NCBI RefSeq assembly: GCF_005771425.1
Contig: NZ_VBTZ01000012.1
Location: 26,728-90,727, forward strand
Length of the DNA stretch: 64,000 nucleotides
Source of the DNA: Methylocystis sp. B8
Lineage (GTDB): Bacteria > Pseudomonadota > Alphaproteobacteria > Rhizobiales > Beijerinckiaceae
Direction: 5' to 3'
Shown here: positions 1 through 8,270 of the stretch, one piece after another
Position numbering within the stretch: the stretch's first letter is position 1
Layout of the letters: each line of letters begins with the position of its first letter
Made by a program: the position numbers and the translations under genes
Notes under the pieces: model-generated
Database searches by the model: none
The model's input: the letters and a program-made list of their open reading frames with translations, nothing else
What the model was told of the DNA's origin: nothing

Positions 1-334
1 GCGCCTTGGTGCGCAGTTGGTAGCCGGCGGCGACATGAACCAGTTCATACGGTCTGGCGCGCAGATCGTCACGAATATCGGACATCAGATCGTCGAGATT
101 ACAGGCCCGCCCAACAAGTTTGGCCAGCGCGTCACGCGTCACCGGCGCGGGTGACGCAAAGATCGCCGCCTCGACGCGACCCATCCATTCTCGCCAGCGC
201 ATGGCTTGCGGCAAATCCACAAGATCGGCGTCGAACAGCAGGTCGCCACCCTGCCCTGTCGCGCAACGGCTAGTCCGTGTGCGCGTCTCATCGGACGCTG
301 CGCCCTCAGCGCGCGCCGCCTTCGTCGACCGCAT
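1..334 (-). CDS. scpB: SMC-Scp complex subunit ScpB-like protein (partial)
   Basis: An open reading frame of 111 codons starts at an ATG at 334 and runs off the left edge. The visible protein contains the stretch REWMGRVEAAIFASPAPVTR followed by ARPYELVHVAAGYQLRTK, typical of the first winged-helix domain of ScpB. ScpB proteins bind the kleisin ScpA and modulate SMC condensin. Plasmid-borne forms like this one usually occur without scpA and sit next to a DUF1403 gene, as here. Its plasmid role is unproven. The family is recognised with fair certainty, but the C-terminal half is not visible. Confidence 0.75.
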   Translation of the reverse strand, partial: MRSTKAARAEGAASDETRTRTSRCATGQGGDLLFDADLVDLPQAMRWREWMGRVEAAIFASPAPVTRDALAKLVGRACNLDDLMSDIRDDLRARPYELVHVAAGYQLRTKA

Positions 335-406
335 GTCGGCGTCCCTCCCATCACATTTTTTGCGCGTTTTCTTCACGCAAACCGGTTCCCACTTTGCTCG
401 AAAACG

Positions 407-1489
407 CTACAGTCCATAGAGCCGAAAATTGGCGCGGCCGGTAAGTTCCCGAACGGCGCCGAGCGCGACCAGTCGATCGAACAGACGCCGCGAAGCGCGA
501 TCGGACAGGCCCGCCGCCTTCGCCGCCCGCGCCGCCGAAAGGCAATCGTCCGCAAGCAACAGATCGACGACAGGCGCGGTTTTTTTGACGCGCAATTTCG
601 GCAAAGCGGAGAGCAGCGCTTCCGAGCGACGCGACAATTCGCTAGCAAGCGCATACGCTTCTTGCGCCGCGCGCGCATAAGCATAAGCAACGCTCAAACA
701 CCAATCTGGATCGCTGGAACGCGGTCGTCGATTGGACGCCGTGCGCACGGACGGGTGCGTGATCACCGTCGCCAAGAGCGGCAGCGCCGCCGCCCACGCG
801 AGGCGCTGCGCCAACACAAGATCGGCGAGCCACAGCGCGAAAATTTCCGCGTCGATTCGCGGCGCGTCGTCGAGGATGTGCAGCGCTCTAGCGCTCACGC
901 GCGCTGCGGCATTAAGCGGATTCTCGTGCGTCGACGCCTCCTGCAGAAGGGCGGCAAGGCTTTCGCAATCGATGTGCGGCGGCAGCTCGAGACAATCGGC
1001 GGCGGCTCGCATAAACGCGGCGTCAAGCCGCGCATCGATCTGTTCCTGGCGCATCGCGAAGAGACGCCACAGGCAATGCAGCCGTCCGCCCGGCGTCGGC
1101 GCGGCGTCAAAACCGGCGAGATGTTCGGAGTCGCGCAGCGCCACTTCATCTTCGCGTAGCCGCGCCATCGCTGCACAAGCGGCAGCGGCGCGCAAAGCGA
1201 GCCGCTGGCGCAGGGTTCCGGCGAAAACGGGTTCCGCGCCTTCTTCGCCACTTCGCAAAATGCCGTCCAGCAGCACGAGACTGGCCCCGGCGGAAAAGGC
1301 GACGCCGGCGGCGGCGTCAGGGTCTTCAGCGCGGTGCGTCCTTATGCGCGCCCATCGCGGAAATCTCTGGATTTCTTGGGACTTTTGGGGGTTAACCGTA
1401 TCATCGCGGCGGCTTGACGCCCGACGTTTGATCGTCGCGCGCGACGACGATTGCGCCTCAAGAACTGCGTCCGAATCAATTTTCAACAT
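407..1489 (-). CDS. DUF1403 family protein
   Basis: A 360-residue cytoplasmic protein, rich in alanine and arginine, with no signal peptide. The stretch RFPRWARIR near residue 43 and the helical alanine-rich body match DUF1403, a family of unknown function found on plasmids and accessory regions of Hyphomicrobiales. Its C-terminus (about residues 300-358) looks like a winged helix, compatible with DNA binding. It lies 72 bases upstream of the scpB-like gene on the same strand, and the pair commonly travels with a tyrosine recombinase, present here in divergent orientation. The start is uncertain because the first 40 residues look unconserved and a later start is possible. Confidence 0.7.
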   Translation of the reverse strand: MLKIDSDAVLEAQSSSRATIKRRASSRRDDTVNPQKSQEIQRFPRWARIRTHRAEDPDAAAGVAFSAGASLVLLDGILRSGEEGAEPVFAGTLRQRLALRAAAACAAMARLREDEVALRDSEHLAGFDAAPTPGGRLHCLWRLFAMRQEQIDARLDAAFMRAAADCLELPPHIDCESLAALLQEASTHENPLNAAARVSARALHILDDAPRIDAEIFALWLADLVLAQRLAWAAALPLLATVITHPSVRTASNRRPRSSDPDWCLSVAYAYARAAQEAYALASELSRRSEALLSALPKLRVKKTAPVVDLLLADDCLSAARAAKAAGLSDRASRRLFDRLVALGAVRELTGRANFRLYGL

Positions 1490-1587
1490 GAAGAATCGTA
1501 GGTCCGGAACGAGTCCGGCGGCAAGGGATCACGGCGCTTTATCGCTCAGTAGCATGCCCAATCCGCCGCGCTTGTCGTCTCTTCTCG

Positions 1588-1616
1588 ATGTCCGATAATC
1601 TGCGCTTATCGGACAT
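1588..1616. other. dif-like inverted repeat upstream of a tyrosine recombinase
   Basis: An 11-base arm ATGTCCGATAA (1588-1598), a 7-base centre, and the exact complementary arm TTATCGGACAT (1606-1616) lie between the divergent DUF1403 and recombinase genes. The inner arm ends (ATAA and TTAT) and the 11-base arm length resemble Xer/dif core sites. It could be the crossover site of the adjacent recombinase, or an operator. No experiment or second core copy in this window confirms it. Confidence 0.5.
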
Positions 1617-1742
1617 GATTCGAAAGCCCAACAGCGCCGCGCGAAAGTGACCGAAAACACCCTCCGCCAGCCTGCCGAGGCGTCGGATTTTTCACGCCCG
1701 AAACGACGCCAGACCTCAAACAGGACGCCAAACGACACCGCG

Positions 1743-2849
1743 ATGGCCAAAATCGACGACGAACTGGAAGACGGCGGCGCGTCGCTGATTGAGCGAGCCT
1801 CAGCGCCCCATCTCGCCGCGCTTTCGGAAAAGGCGCGCGATTACGCCCGCAACGCCCGCTCAGACAACACAAAGCGCGCCTATGACGCCGATTGGCGGCA
1901 GTTTGCCGCCTGGCTGCGCCGGCAGGGGCTCGATCCCCTGCCCCCGGCTCCGCAGACCGTCGGCCTTTACCTCGCCGCGTGTGTGGACGGCGAGCGCGGT
2001 CTTGCGCCGGTTTCGGTCGCTACTTTGGAGCGGCGGCTCGCCGGCATTTGTTGGCATTACCGGCAGCGCGGCGAGCCGCTCGACACGTCCGACCGGCATA
2101 TCGCGACGGTGCTCGCCGGCATTCGCCGCCGCCATGGCCGGCCACCGGCGCAGAAGGAGGCGATCTTCGCCGATGAGCTCCTCGCCATGTTGGCGACGCT
2201 CGATATGGATCTGCGCGGGCTGCGCGACCGCGCCATTCTGGCGATCGGCTTCGCCGGCGGTCTGCGCCGCTCGGAGATCGTCGGGCTCGATTGCGGCCCC
2301 GATCAGACCGACGACGGAACCGGCTGGGTCGAGATTTACCCTCCGGCCGCCGATGTTTCGAGCAGCGGCAAAAGCACTGGCGCGGATATATCCAGCGCCA
2401 GCAACAATGACGGCGGCGTGGTGCTACAGATTTTGGGCAAGACCGGCTGGCGCGAGGTTGAAATCGGCCGCGGCTCCCGCCCCGAAACCTGCCCCGTCGC
2501 TCTGCTCGAGACCTGGATGCGGCTCGGCCGCATCCATCAGGGGCCTCTATTCCGGCCGATTGCGCGCAAGAATGGCGGCGTTTCCGCCGAGCGGCTGACC
2601 GATAAACATGTCGCGCGTTTGGTGCAGAAAACCGCCCTCGCCGCCGGCATTCGCGGCGATCTGACCGAAGGCGAACGACATCTGGCCTTCTCTGGCCATT
2701 CGCTGCGCGCCGGCCTCGCCTCCTCGGCGCAGATCGAGGAGGCGCATGTGCAAAAACACCTCGGCCACGCCAGCCCCGAAATGACCCGGCGCTACCAGAG
2801 GAAACGCGACCGTTTCAGGGTCAATCTGACCAAGGCGGCAGGCCTTTAG
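1743..2849 (+). CDS. tyrosine recombinase/integrase
   Basis: A 368-residue site-specific recombinase of the lambda-integrase family, which breaks and rejoins DNA through a covalent 3'-phosphotyrosine. The N-terminal SAM-like core-binding domain covers about residues 25-130 and the catalytic domain about 145-365. The catalytic set is visible: Arg in GLRRSE (about 175), His-x-x-Arg in SGHSLR (319-322), His in HLGH (342) and Tyr in RRYQRK (351). The ATG at 1743 is preferred because the frame upstream to 1647 is not conserved in style. It faces away from DUF1403 across a dif-like inverted repeat, which suggests a resolvase or plasmid dimer-resolution role rather than phage integration. Confidence 0.85.
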   Translation: MAKIDDELEDGGASLIERASAPHLAALSEKARDYARNARSDNTKRAYDADWRQFAAWLRRQGLDPLPPAPQTVGLYLAACVDGERGLAPVSVATLERRLAGICWHYRQRGEPLDTSDRHIATVLAGIRRRHGRPPAQKEAIFADELLAMLATLDMDLRGLRDRAILAIGFAGGLRRSEIVGLDCGPDQTDDGTGWVEIYPPAADVSSSGKSTGADISSASNNDGGVVLQILGKTGWREVEIGRGSRPETCPVALLETWMRLGRIHQGPLFRPIARKNGGVSAERLTDKHVARLVQKTALAAGIRGDLTEGERHLAFSGHSLRAGLASSAQIEEAHVQKHLGHASPEMTRRYQRKRDRFRVNLTKAAGL

Positions 2850-2852
2850 GAG

Positions 2853-3181
2853 CTAGCTCGTCTCGATCAAGGCTTCGCCGCGTTCCAAGGCCTCGATCAT
2901 TCGTGGCAGCACAGCTTCAAACCAAACCAGCAATTCGCGCCGCCGCGTGTTGGGCCGTCTGATCCAAACAATTTGTGGTCCGGCGTTCGTCATCACCTTG
3001 CGTTGCGCGAAGTCCTCGTCCTTGGAGACGATCACCGCTCCAACGCTGACCGCATAGGCCTAAATCGCTTGGTCTTGGGCGTCGCCCAGGCCGACGTCGA
3101 AGACATGTCCGGCCTCATGTCCAGCCGCGACAAGCCATCGGGCGAGCGCGGCGGCAATTGCGCATCGACAAGAAATCGCAT
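2853..3181 (-). pseudogene. DUF5615 PIN-like toxin, frameshifted and with an in-frame stop
   Basis: The N-terminus reads MRFLVDAQLPP, the hallmark start of DUF5615 PIN-like RNase toxins. The expected continuation (ALARWLVAAGHEA) is found only after changing frame, which implies loss of one base near 3147. Further on, a TAG at about 3060 replaces what is normally Trp in AIWAYA. The C-terminal part (VIVSKDEDFAQRK, then PQIVWIRRPN) is well conserved in the second frame and is open from 3035 to 2853. The start overlaps the stop of the upstream DUF433 antitoxin (TAATG). Two lesions in an otherwise conserved gene suggest an inactivated toxin with a surviving antitoxin. Confidence 0.75.
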
Positions 3182-3405
3182 TATGCGACATGCAAGATCG
3201 GATGGTCGCTCTGACGCGCGGCGAATTCCAGGACAGCGGCGATGTCCGCCGCTTCTAGCAGCGGAGAGTCCGCGAGAATCTCGTCGTGCGAGGCGCCCGC
3301 CGCCAGTAGGTCGAGCACGTCCTTGACGCGGATGCGCAAGCCTCGAATGCAGGGGCACCCGCCGCACTGCTGCGGGTCGACCGCGATGCGATGAAGTTCA
3401 CTCAC
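3181..3405 (-). CDS. DUF433 domain antitoxin
   Basis: A 74-residue protein starting at a GTG (VSELHRIAVDP). It carries the DUF433 signature CGGCPCIRGLRIRVKDVLDLLAAGAS and a C-terminal EAADIAAVLEFAA helix. DUF433 proteins are winged-helix VapB-like antitoxins that bind their own promoter and neutralise a DUF5615 PIN-like toxin. The gene overlaps the toxin reading frame by one base. The toxin is broken, so this antitoxin may be an orphan remnant. Confidence 0.75.
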   Translation of the reverse strand: MSELHRIAVDPQQCGGCPCIRGLRIRVKDVLDLLAAGASHDEILADSPLLEAADIAAVLEFAARQSDHPILHVA

Positions 3406-3574
3406 GCCTGCGCCCCTTGTTGCGCCGCTTGGCGCTCTAACGCTATTTGCCTCGAATATAGCCGAAATTCCGCGGTTTGCGATTGGATCGCAATCAACCA
3501 TAGGCGGCGGCGGTCAGCGCCTGCGGGGCGATGTTGCCCGCCCGGATTAGGCCGCCGGGATTTAATCCCCTCGC

Positions 3575-3994
3575 CTATCGCAGCTCTGCGACCAGCTCCG
3601 GATGTCGATCGAGGAGCGCCATCAACTGAATCGTGGGTCCGCTCGGCTCCACCAACCCGCGTTCATATTTGTCAAAGGCGCTTTCCCCGACTTTGAACAG
3701 GGTCCCCGCCTCCCGCTGCGACAACCGCAGCTTGGCGCGCAGACGCCGGATGGTCGCCGGCGAGGGAACGCCGTCCACCTTCTCCTTGAGAGCACGCAAG
3801 GCCTCGTCCACGACGGCCATGTCCTCGCCGACGTGAACGCCGTCGCCTTCACCCTTGGGATAATAGCCCGGCAGATCGACGCTGACGCTTTCGCCCTTAT
3901 AGGCCACCCTGAATGACCGAACGCCGCGTGTCAGCGTCTCTCCCGTTTCGGGAGATATCATCGTTTCGGGAAGCGGCTCTTCTTTCCTCGCCAT
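3575..3994 (-). CDS. mqsA: MqsA-family antitoxin
   Basis: A 139-residue protein with an N-terminal segment (ISPETGETLTRGVRSFRVAYKG) and a C-terminal helix-turn-helix of the Xre type (about residues 78-135: LRLSQREAGTLFKVGESAFDKYERG). The layout matches type II MqsA antitoxins, although the paired zinc-binding cysteines of the E. coli N-terminal domain are absent, as in many alphaproteobacterial relatives. It would neutralise MqsR and repress the operon. It follows mqsR with a 3-base gap, so the order is toxin first, as in E. coli mqsRA. Confidence 0.75.
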   Translation of the reverse strand: MARKEEPLPETMISPETGETLTRGVRSFRVAYKGESVSVDLPGYYPKGEGDGVHVGEDMAVVDEALRALKEKVDGVPSPATIRRLRAKLRLSQREAGTLFKVGESAFDKYERGLVEPSGPTIQLMALLDRHPELVAELR

Positions 3995-3997
3995 GGC

Positions 3998-4303
3998 TCA
4001 TTTTTCCTTGAATGAGACGACCGTGAACTCGGTCAGCACATCCGCCTGAAATTTCACGTAAAGTAGCAGTCCACGCATCGGCACGTGATAGACGTCCTGC
4101 CAGAGCCGATGATCCGCGTAGGTTGTCATCGACTTGACGAACATGCGCCGTTCGACGCTGTGGATCGTCTCGATGATCCCGCCACGATCGAAACCGAGCG
4201 CAGCGGCGTCGCGCAGCGCCGACGTTGTAATGGCGAGCCTATCGACTGATCCGATCGCCAACTTGATGGCTTCGAGATCATAGGTCGGTCGCCGCTTCTC
4301 CAT
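3998..4303 (-). CDS. mqsR: MqsR-family mRNA interferase toxin
   Basis: A 101-residue protein beginning MEKRRPTYDLEAIK, the typical MqsR N-terminus. MqsR is a ribosome-independent endoribonuclease of the RelE fold that cleaves mRNA. The conserved C-terminal stretch (DHRLWQDVYHVPMRGLLLYVKFQ) is intact. A start seven codons upstream is possible, but the family begins at this Met. It lies just downstream of repC, and loss of the plasmid would expose cells to the toxin, giving post-segregational stability (inference). Confidence 0.75.
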   Translation of the reverse strand: MEKRRPTYDLEAIKLAIGSVDRLAITTSALRDAAALGFDRGGIIETIHSVERRMFVKSMTTYADHRLWQDVYHVPMRGLLLYVKFQADVLTEFTVVSFKEK

Positions 4304-4357
4304 CAGCTCAAATGCCACCATTAAGGTGGCGTTTCAAGGCCCATGGCTAGCGCAAAA

Positions 4358-5728
4358 TCACCCTGCGCTCTTCCGCTCGCGCACCGCTTTCGCCGCCTTT
4401 CCGCGCAACAGCGCCATCAGCACCGGCCCAAGCGAGAATTCGCCTGCCTTCGCTTTCGCCGTCAGCACCCGCAAATAGCCGCCGGCGGATTTGATTTCCT
4501 CGCCCCGCTGCAGGATCGCAGCGATAACGATCGAGGCGTCATGTTCGCCCAGAACGTCGAGCGCCTGTTTCCAAGCGTCAGGCGAGACGCCAAGCGCCGA
4601 GCGCACAATCGCAGCTGCATCAATGAGATCGCGCCAGCAGGAAATCTCGCCCCTCTTGCCGTAATCGGTAATGTCGGGACAGGCTTGCAGCACCATGCCG
4701 AGCGGATAGGTTAGCGGCGGTGACGTTTTCCGTTCGCCGATTCCAGAATTGGGGGCCTCAGTTCCGAGAGCCCCTCCCCTGTCAGCACTCGCCTCTTCCG
4801 GCATTGGCCCGGACGTTTCGGCCCTGCCTTTTTGGAGGCTAGGTTCAAGATCAGAAATGTTTGTGATTTGATTCTGTATATGGCGCTCAGTTTGAGACTC
4901 ATTGGCGCTACTTTTTTGGCCTTTTACGTGTGTTTCCAGCAGTTTCTCGATCTCGGTCGCGAAAGCCGCCAATTCGCCTGCCAAAGCGTCGAGGTCGACC
5001 CTCCCAAGGCTGCGCGCATAGCGCCCTGCGAGAGCCTGGCAGCGCCCGTAGAGGCCTTCCCAGTCGCGAATCTCCTGCCCGTCGATCGAGAACGGCGCGA
5101 AGCGAACGCCCTCCTCCATGCCGGTCTCGATCATCTTGACAATGTCGCGCCGCACGATGGTGATCTTCTCGCGCAATAGTGCGATGGCGCGGGCCTCGGC
5201 GCGGACTTCCTCGGCGAGATTTTCGATCTCGGCCGCGCGCGCGATTAAAGGCGTCAGATCGAAGCCGAAGGCTTCCGCAATCTCGCCGCCCTGCCCTCTC
5301 CTGGCGAAGCGTTTGCCGTTCGGCGAGTCGCGCCGGATGATCAGCCCCGCCTCGACGAGCGAAGCGAGATGACGGCGCAACGTCGCCGGCGCCATGCCAT
5401 GAGCGCGGATCAAGAGTTCCCTATTCGACGGAAAAACCACGATCCCGGGAGCCGGTGAATCGCCCTGCCCCTCCCCGGCTTCGATCTCTGGAAGCGTTAG
5501 CGCCGTTTCCTGATGGAAACTAAGCAAGGCATGCAAGACCGACAGCGCCCGGTCGGTGACGCCGAGCGGCCCTTTGGCTTCCGTGAGCGCGCGAAACAGC
5601 CGCCATTTATGGACGACGGTCTCGGACGCGTCGGGTCTTGCCGCGAAATCTCTCGTCGCCGCCTGCGCCGCCACCATGGCGAGCGACAACGGCCGCCGCC
5701 CAAAGGGCGTCGTTGGATATGAGCGCAT
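4358..5728 (-). CDS. repC: plasmid replication initiator RepC
   Basis: A 456-residue RepC of the repABC type, the rate-limiting replication initiator that binds an origin within its own coding sequence. The N-terminal winged-helix part (about 40-170, including VFPSNRELLIRAHGMAPATL and FARRG) and the C-terminal domain (about 345-455, WRDLIDAAAIVRSALGVSPDAW) are both recognisable, joined by a variable hydrophilic linker. It is the third gene of repABC, separated from repB by 188 bases that contain a counter-transcribed RNA. Expression is expected to be limited by that RNA. The frame is intact and of family length. Confidence 0.92.
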   Translation of the reverse strand: MRSYPTTPFGRRPLSLAMVAAQAATRDFAARPDASETVVHKWRLFRALTEAKGPLGVTDRALSVLHALLSFHQETALTLPEIEAGEGQGDSPAPGIVVFPSNRELLIRAHGMAPATLRRHLASLVEAGLIIRRDSPNGKRFARRGQGGEIAEAFGFDLTPLIARAAEIENLAEEVRAEARAIALLREKITIVRRDIVKMIETGMEEGVRFAPFSIDGQEIRDWEGLYGRCQALAGRYARSLGRVDLDALAGELAAFATEIEKLLETHVKGQKSSANESQTERHIQNQITNISDLEPSLQKGRAETSGPMPEEASADRGGALGTEAPNSGIGERKTSPPLTYPLGMVLQACPDITDYGKRGEISCWRDLIDAAAIVRSALGVSPDAWKQALDVLGEHDASIVIAAILQRGEEIKSAGGYLRVLTAKAKAGEFSLGPVLMALLRGKAAKAVRERKSAG

Positions 5729-5811
5729 GGTCCTTTGCCTCGTTCAGGCAAAAGAAATCTGCTCGCCGAAACGGCGCCGACTCTTGACAGCGATTCGCGG
5801 AAGTGTGATTC

Positions 5812-5870
5812 TCTCAGTTGCTACACATCGAGAAGGGCTTCCGGACGGAAACGTTTCGGGGGCCTTTTTC
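5812..5870 (+). ncRNA. counter-transcribed incompatibility RNA (ctRNA)
   Basis: On the strand opposite repABC, between repB and repC, a TTGACA box (5784-5789) is followed about 16-17 bases later by a weak -10 (around 5806-5812). A short transcript would end in a stem-loop (GGCTTCCG pairing with CGGGGGCC) and the T-run at 5863-5869. This position, orientation and architecture match the small antisense RNA of repABC plasmids that attenuates repC. The exact 5' end is estimated. Confidence 0.7.
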
Positions 5871-5916
5871 TTTCGCTAGTTCCTTCTCTTTCCAGTTTTT
5901 CCTACGCAACGATCCG

Positions 5917-6900
5917 CTACGCACTACGTGTGCGGAATTCTTCATAAAGGTCGCTTAGACGCTCGACGACAAACGCACCAAAATCAGGTTCAACTTTCTC
6001 GTCGAAGCGCAATACGGTCGCCTTGGGATCGCGGCTAATTCGCGCCAGAGCCGCACCATCCGGCCGCTTCCAAACCTCATCGCGCACGATCTTTGACGCC
6101 TTTTCCATAGCCGCCGCAAACGCCTTCAGAAATCGGGCGTCGGTGTCCGCCGGCAAATTTGTGTCGGAAAGGACATTCTCGACTCGAACAAGCGTCTTCC
6201 GCGCACGCAAAAGCTCGGCGAACTGCAACCAACGCCGCCGGCCCGCCTTCGGCGCCGGCCCGATCGCGCGAACTATTGACTCAGGCAGCGCACGCGCGAC
6301 CGTGATCAACTTCGAAAGCTCAGTTTTATCAGTCGAGAGCGCGGCCATAATGACGCTGCGGTCATGCCCGCTGTCTTCAAGGGATTTTGCGAAAATGGCC
6401 CGCTCGATGAAGGATAGATCTCGCCTCGCGGAATTTTCGATGCCTTGAGCAACGATCAGCTGTCGATCATCGAGATTGCGCACGACAGCTTTGATCTTGA
6501 TCCCGAGGTCTTGCGCTGCCTTTAAACGCCGATGCCCGTATGCAGCTTGATAGGCACCGCTGCGGATTGGGTGCGGCCTCACAAGAATCGGCACTTCTTG
6601 GCCGTGAGAGCGCAGCGACTCCTTGAGCGTCTGAAATTCTGGATCGTCAGTACCCGAAAATCTGTCTCTAATGAAAGAAACGTCGACGCATTCGGGATCC
6701 AGTTCGATCACCGCCGCGCCAGTCGCGAGCGCCTCTTGAAGAGTGCGAGACTCTTCGGCCATACGATCCAGCGTTAGGCTCATTGTCCTCACCGGCCCTG
6801 CGAGAACCCTGTCTTTGCTTTGCGCGCTAGGGCGATCAGATGAGTTGGCCGCGGCCAACTTGCCCTCGAGTAGCGAGGTCAAAATGTTTCGTCGGGTCAT
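5917..6900 (-). CDS. repB: plasmid partition protein RepB (ParB family)
   Basis: A 327-residue ParB-type centromere-binding protein starting MTRRNILTSLLEGK. The ParB N-terminal CTPase domain includes LRSHGQEVPILVRPHP and AYGHRRLKAA, followed by a helix-turn-helix region (about 165-215). It should load on the GTT-N4-GC-N4-AAC parS sites and stimulate RepA ATPase. The start ATG overlaps the repA stop by four bases (ATGA), which fixes the start and implies translational coupling. A parS palindrome lies inside its first codons (6844-6859). Confidence 0.92.
   Translation of the reverse strand: MTRRNILTSLLEGKLAAANSSDRPSAQSKDRVLAGPVRTMSLTLDRMAEESRTLQEALATGAAVIELDPECVDVSFIRDRFSGTDDPEFQTLKESLRSHGQEVPILVRPHPIRSGAYQAAYGHRRLKAAQDLGIKIKAVVRNLDDRQLIVAQGIENSARRDLSFIERAIFAKSLEDSGHDRSVIMAALSTDKTELSKLITVARALPESIVRAIGPAPKAGRRRWLQFAELLRARKTLVRVENVLSDTNLPADTDARFLKAFAAAMEKASKIVRDEVWKRPDGAALARISRDPKATVLRFDEKVEPDFGAFVVERLSDLYEEFRTRSA
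6844..6859. promoter_or_regulatory. repABC parS centromere site 1
   Basis: A perfect 16-base palindrome GTTGGCCGCGGCCAAC fits the repABC parS consensus GTT-N4-GC-N4-AAC exactly. It sits inside the 5' end of repB. RepB binding here is expected from the family. Confidence 0.88.
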
Positions 6901-8108
6901 GGAACCCGTCCCCATGTTCGAAGAATCAGCCCGAGAATTTCGCTATTGACCGCTTCCAAAGACTCGATCGCGCGGTCATAGGTCGCGCGCCCTATCGCCC
7001 CGCGTTCGAGCTCGTATAGCGATTGCTTGGTGAGACCCGCGTCGGCAATGGCTGTCGACTTCCAGGCCGAAGCCGCGAGAACCTCTTCACCAAAAAGGTT
7101 ACGGAGAAGAGCGACAACCTGCGACTGCGGCCCATCATGCGGCTCGTGTCGTGTGACCACATAGCGAATAAAGTCGTGACGTAGGTCGCCGCCGGCTTTT
7201 CGCACAACCGTCATTAAGTCGGAGGCCATCAGCAGGAATTGCGACATGGACGCCACGTCCACCATCTGCGGATGAATCGTGATCAGAAGCGCCGTTGCCG
7301 CGCAGAGCGCACCAAGCGTCAAATAGCCCAGCTGAGGCGGGCAATCGACCACAACGATATCGTAATCCGCTTCAATCTCAGCGAGCGCGTTGCCTACCCT
7401 TTCGAAGAACATGCCGCCTGGCAGTCGCGAACTAAGAGCCAGCGCTCGCGGCGTTTCATGTTCGAACTCCATGAGCTCAAGATTGCCAGGAATTAGATCC
7501 AGTCCGTCAAAATAGGTCTTGCGAATGCAGTCCCGGACGGGACGACGGTCGTTTTCATACCGAATCGCCCCAAAAATCGTGTCGCCTTCCTTGAGGTCGA
7601 ATTCCGGCTGCAAGCCAAGCATAGCCGACAGGGATGCCTGAGGGTCGAGATCGACCGCAAGCACTCGAAATCCCGACATCGCTAAATATTGGGCAAGATA
7701 CAGACACGTCGTCGTTTTTGCTGAGCCACCCTTAAAATTGACGCAGGCTATGGTCTGCATTTTTTCGCCAGCGCGACGGTGGGGCAAAACGGACAGCGCT
7801 TCGCGTGGCTTCACCATCGCAATGTGCCTGCGCAGCTCATTAATTTGTGCGAGTGTATAGGATCGTCTCCCAGAGGCGCTTATTTCAGGCGCAGGCCCAA
7901 TCCCGTCGAGAGAGAGCTGCCGGAGATATCCGTCCGATACATGCAAGAGTTTGGCGGCTTCCCCCGATGAAAAGGAGCGGAGTGATTTGTGACTGTCCGG
8001 AGGGAAAAGTCGGGAGCCGAGCGCCTGAAGCTGTTCGGACAACAGGCGAGCGTGCGCGGAAATTCGCGCATCTGATGTTGCCGTCGCCTCAATTGTCTGC
8101 GCGCCCAC
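6897..8108 (-). CDS. repA: plasmid partition ATPase RepA (ParA family)
   Basis: A 403-residue RepA with the N-terminal regulatory extension typical of repABC (about residues 1-115, including a MerR-like helix-turn-helix, SGEAAKLLHVSDGYLRQLS). A ParA ATPase domain follows, with the deviant Walker A NFKGGSAKTTT (about 123-133) and Walker B-type segments (VLAVDLDPQ, VVVDCPPQLG). With RepB it positions plasmid copies and represses repABC. Translation starts at a GTG. Its stop overlaps the repB start. Confidence 0.93.
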   Translation of the reverse strand: MGAQTIEATATSDARISAHARLLSEQLQALGSRLFPPDSHKSLRSFSSGEAAKLLHVSDGYLRQLSLDGIGPAPEISASGRRSYTLAQINELRRHIAMVKPREALSVLPHRRAGEKMQTIACVNFKGGSAKTTTCLYLAQYLAMSGFRVLAVDLDPQASLSAMLGLQPEFDLKEGDTIFGAIRYENDRRPVRDCIRKTYFDGLDLIPGNLELMEFEHETPRALALSSRLPGGMFFERVGNALAEIEADYDIVVVDCPPQLGYLTLGALCAATALLITIHPQMVDVASMSQFLLMASDLMTVVRKAGGDLRHDFIRYVVTRHEPHDGPQSQVVALLRNLFGEEVLAASAWKSTAIADAGLTKQSLYELERGAIGRATYDRAIESLEAVNSEILGLILRTWGRVP

Positions 8109-8243
8109 GATTTAATCCCGCGATACGATTTCAAGCACAAAATCGCTCTTCTTCCGTATCAGGAACACGATTCGGCATCTTGAGCAATGATTTTTGAGTA
8201 AACGAAGAGTTAACGGCGTGCTGTATGAGCCCCCGCGAATTAA

Positions 8244-8259
8244 GTTGGCCGCGGCCAAC
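8244..8259. promoter_or_regulatory. repABC parS centromere site 2
   Basis: This is an identical copy of GTTGGCCGCGGCCAAC, 136 bases upstream of the repA start and close to the end of the DUF2493 gene. It is the second RepB-binding site. Its place upstream of repA also suits autoregulation by RepA/RepB. Confidence 0.88.
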
Positions 8260-8270
8260 CAGCCCCGCGA

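Noticed and set aside
206..1598. Long plus-strand frames of 317 and 288 codons
   Set aside because: They are shadows of DUF1403 on the other strand, Arg/Ala-rich with no family features.
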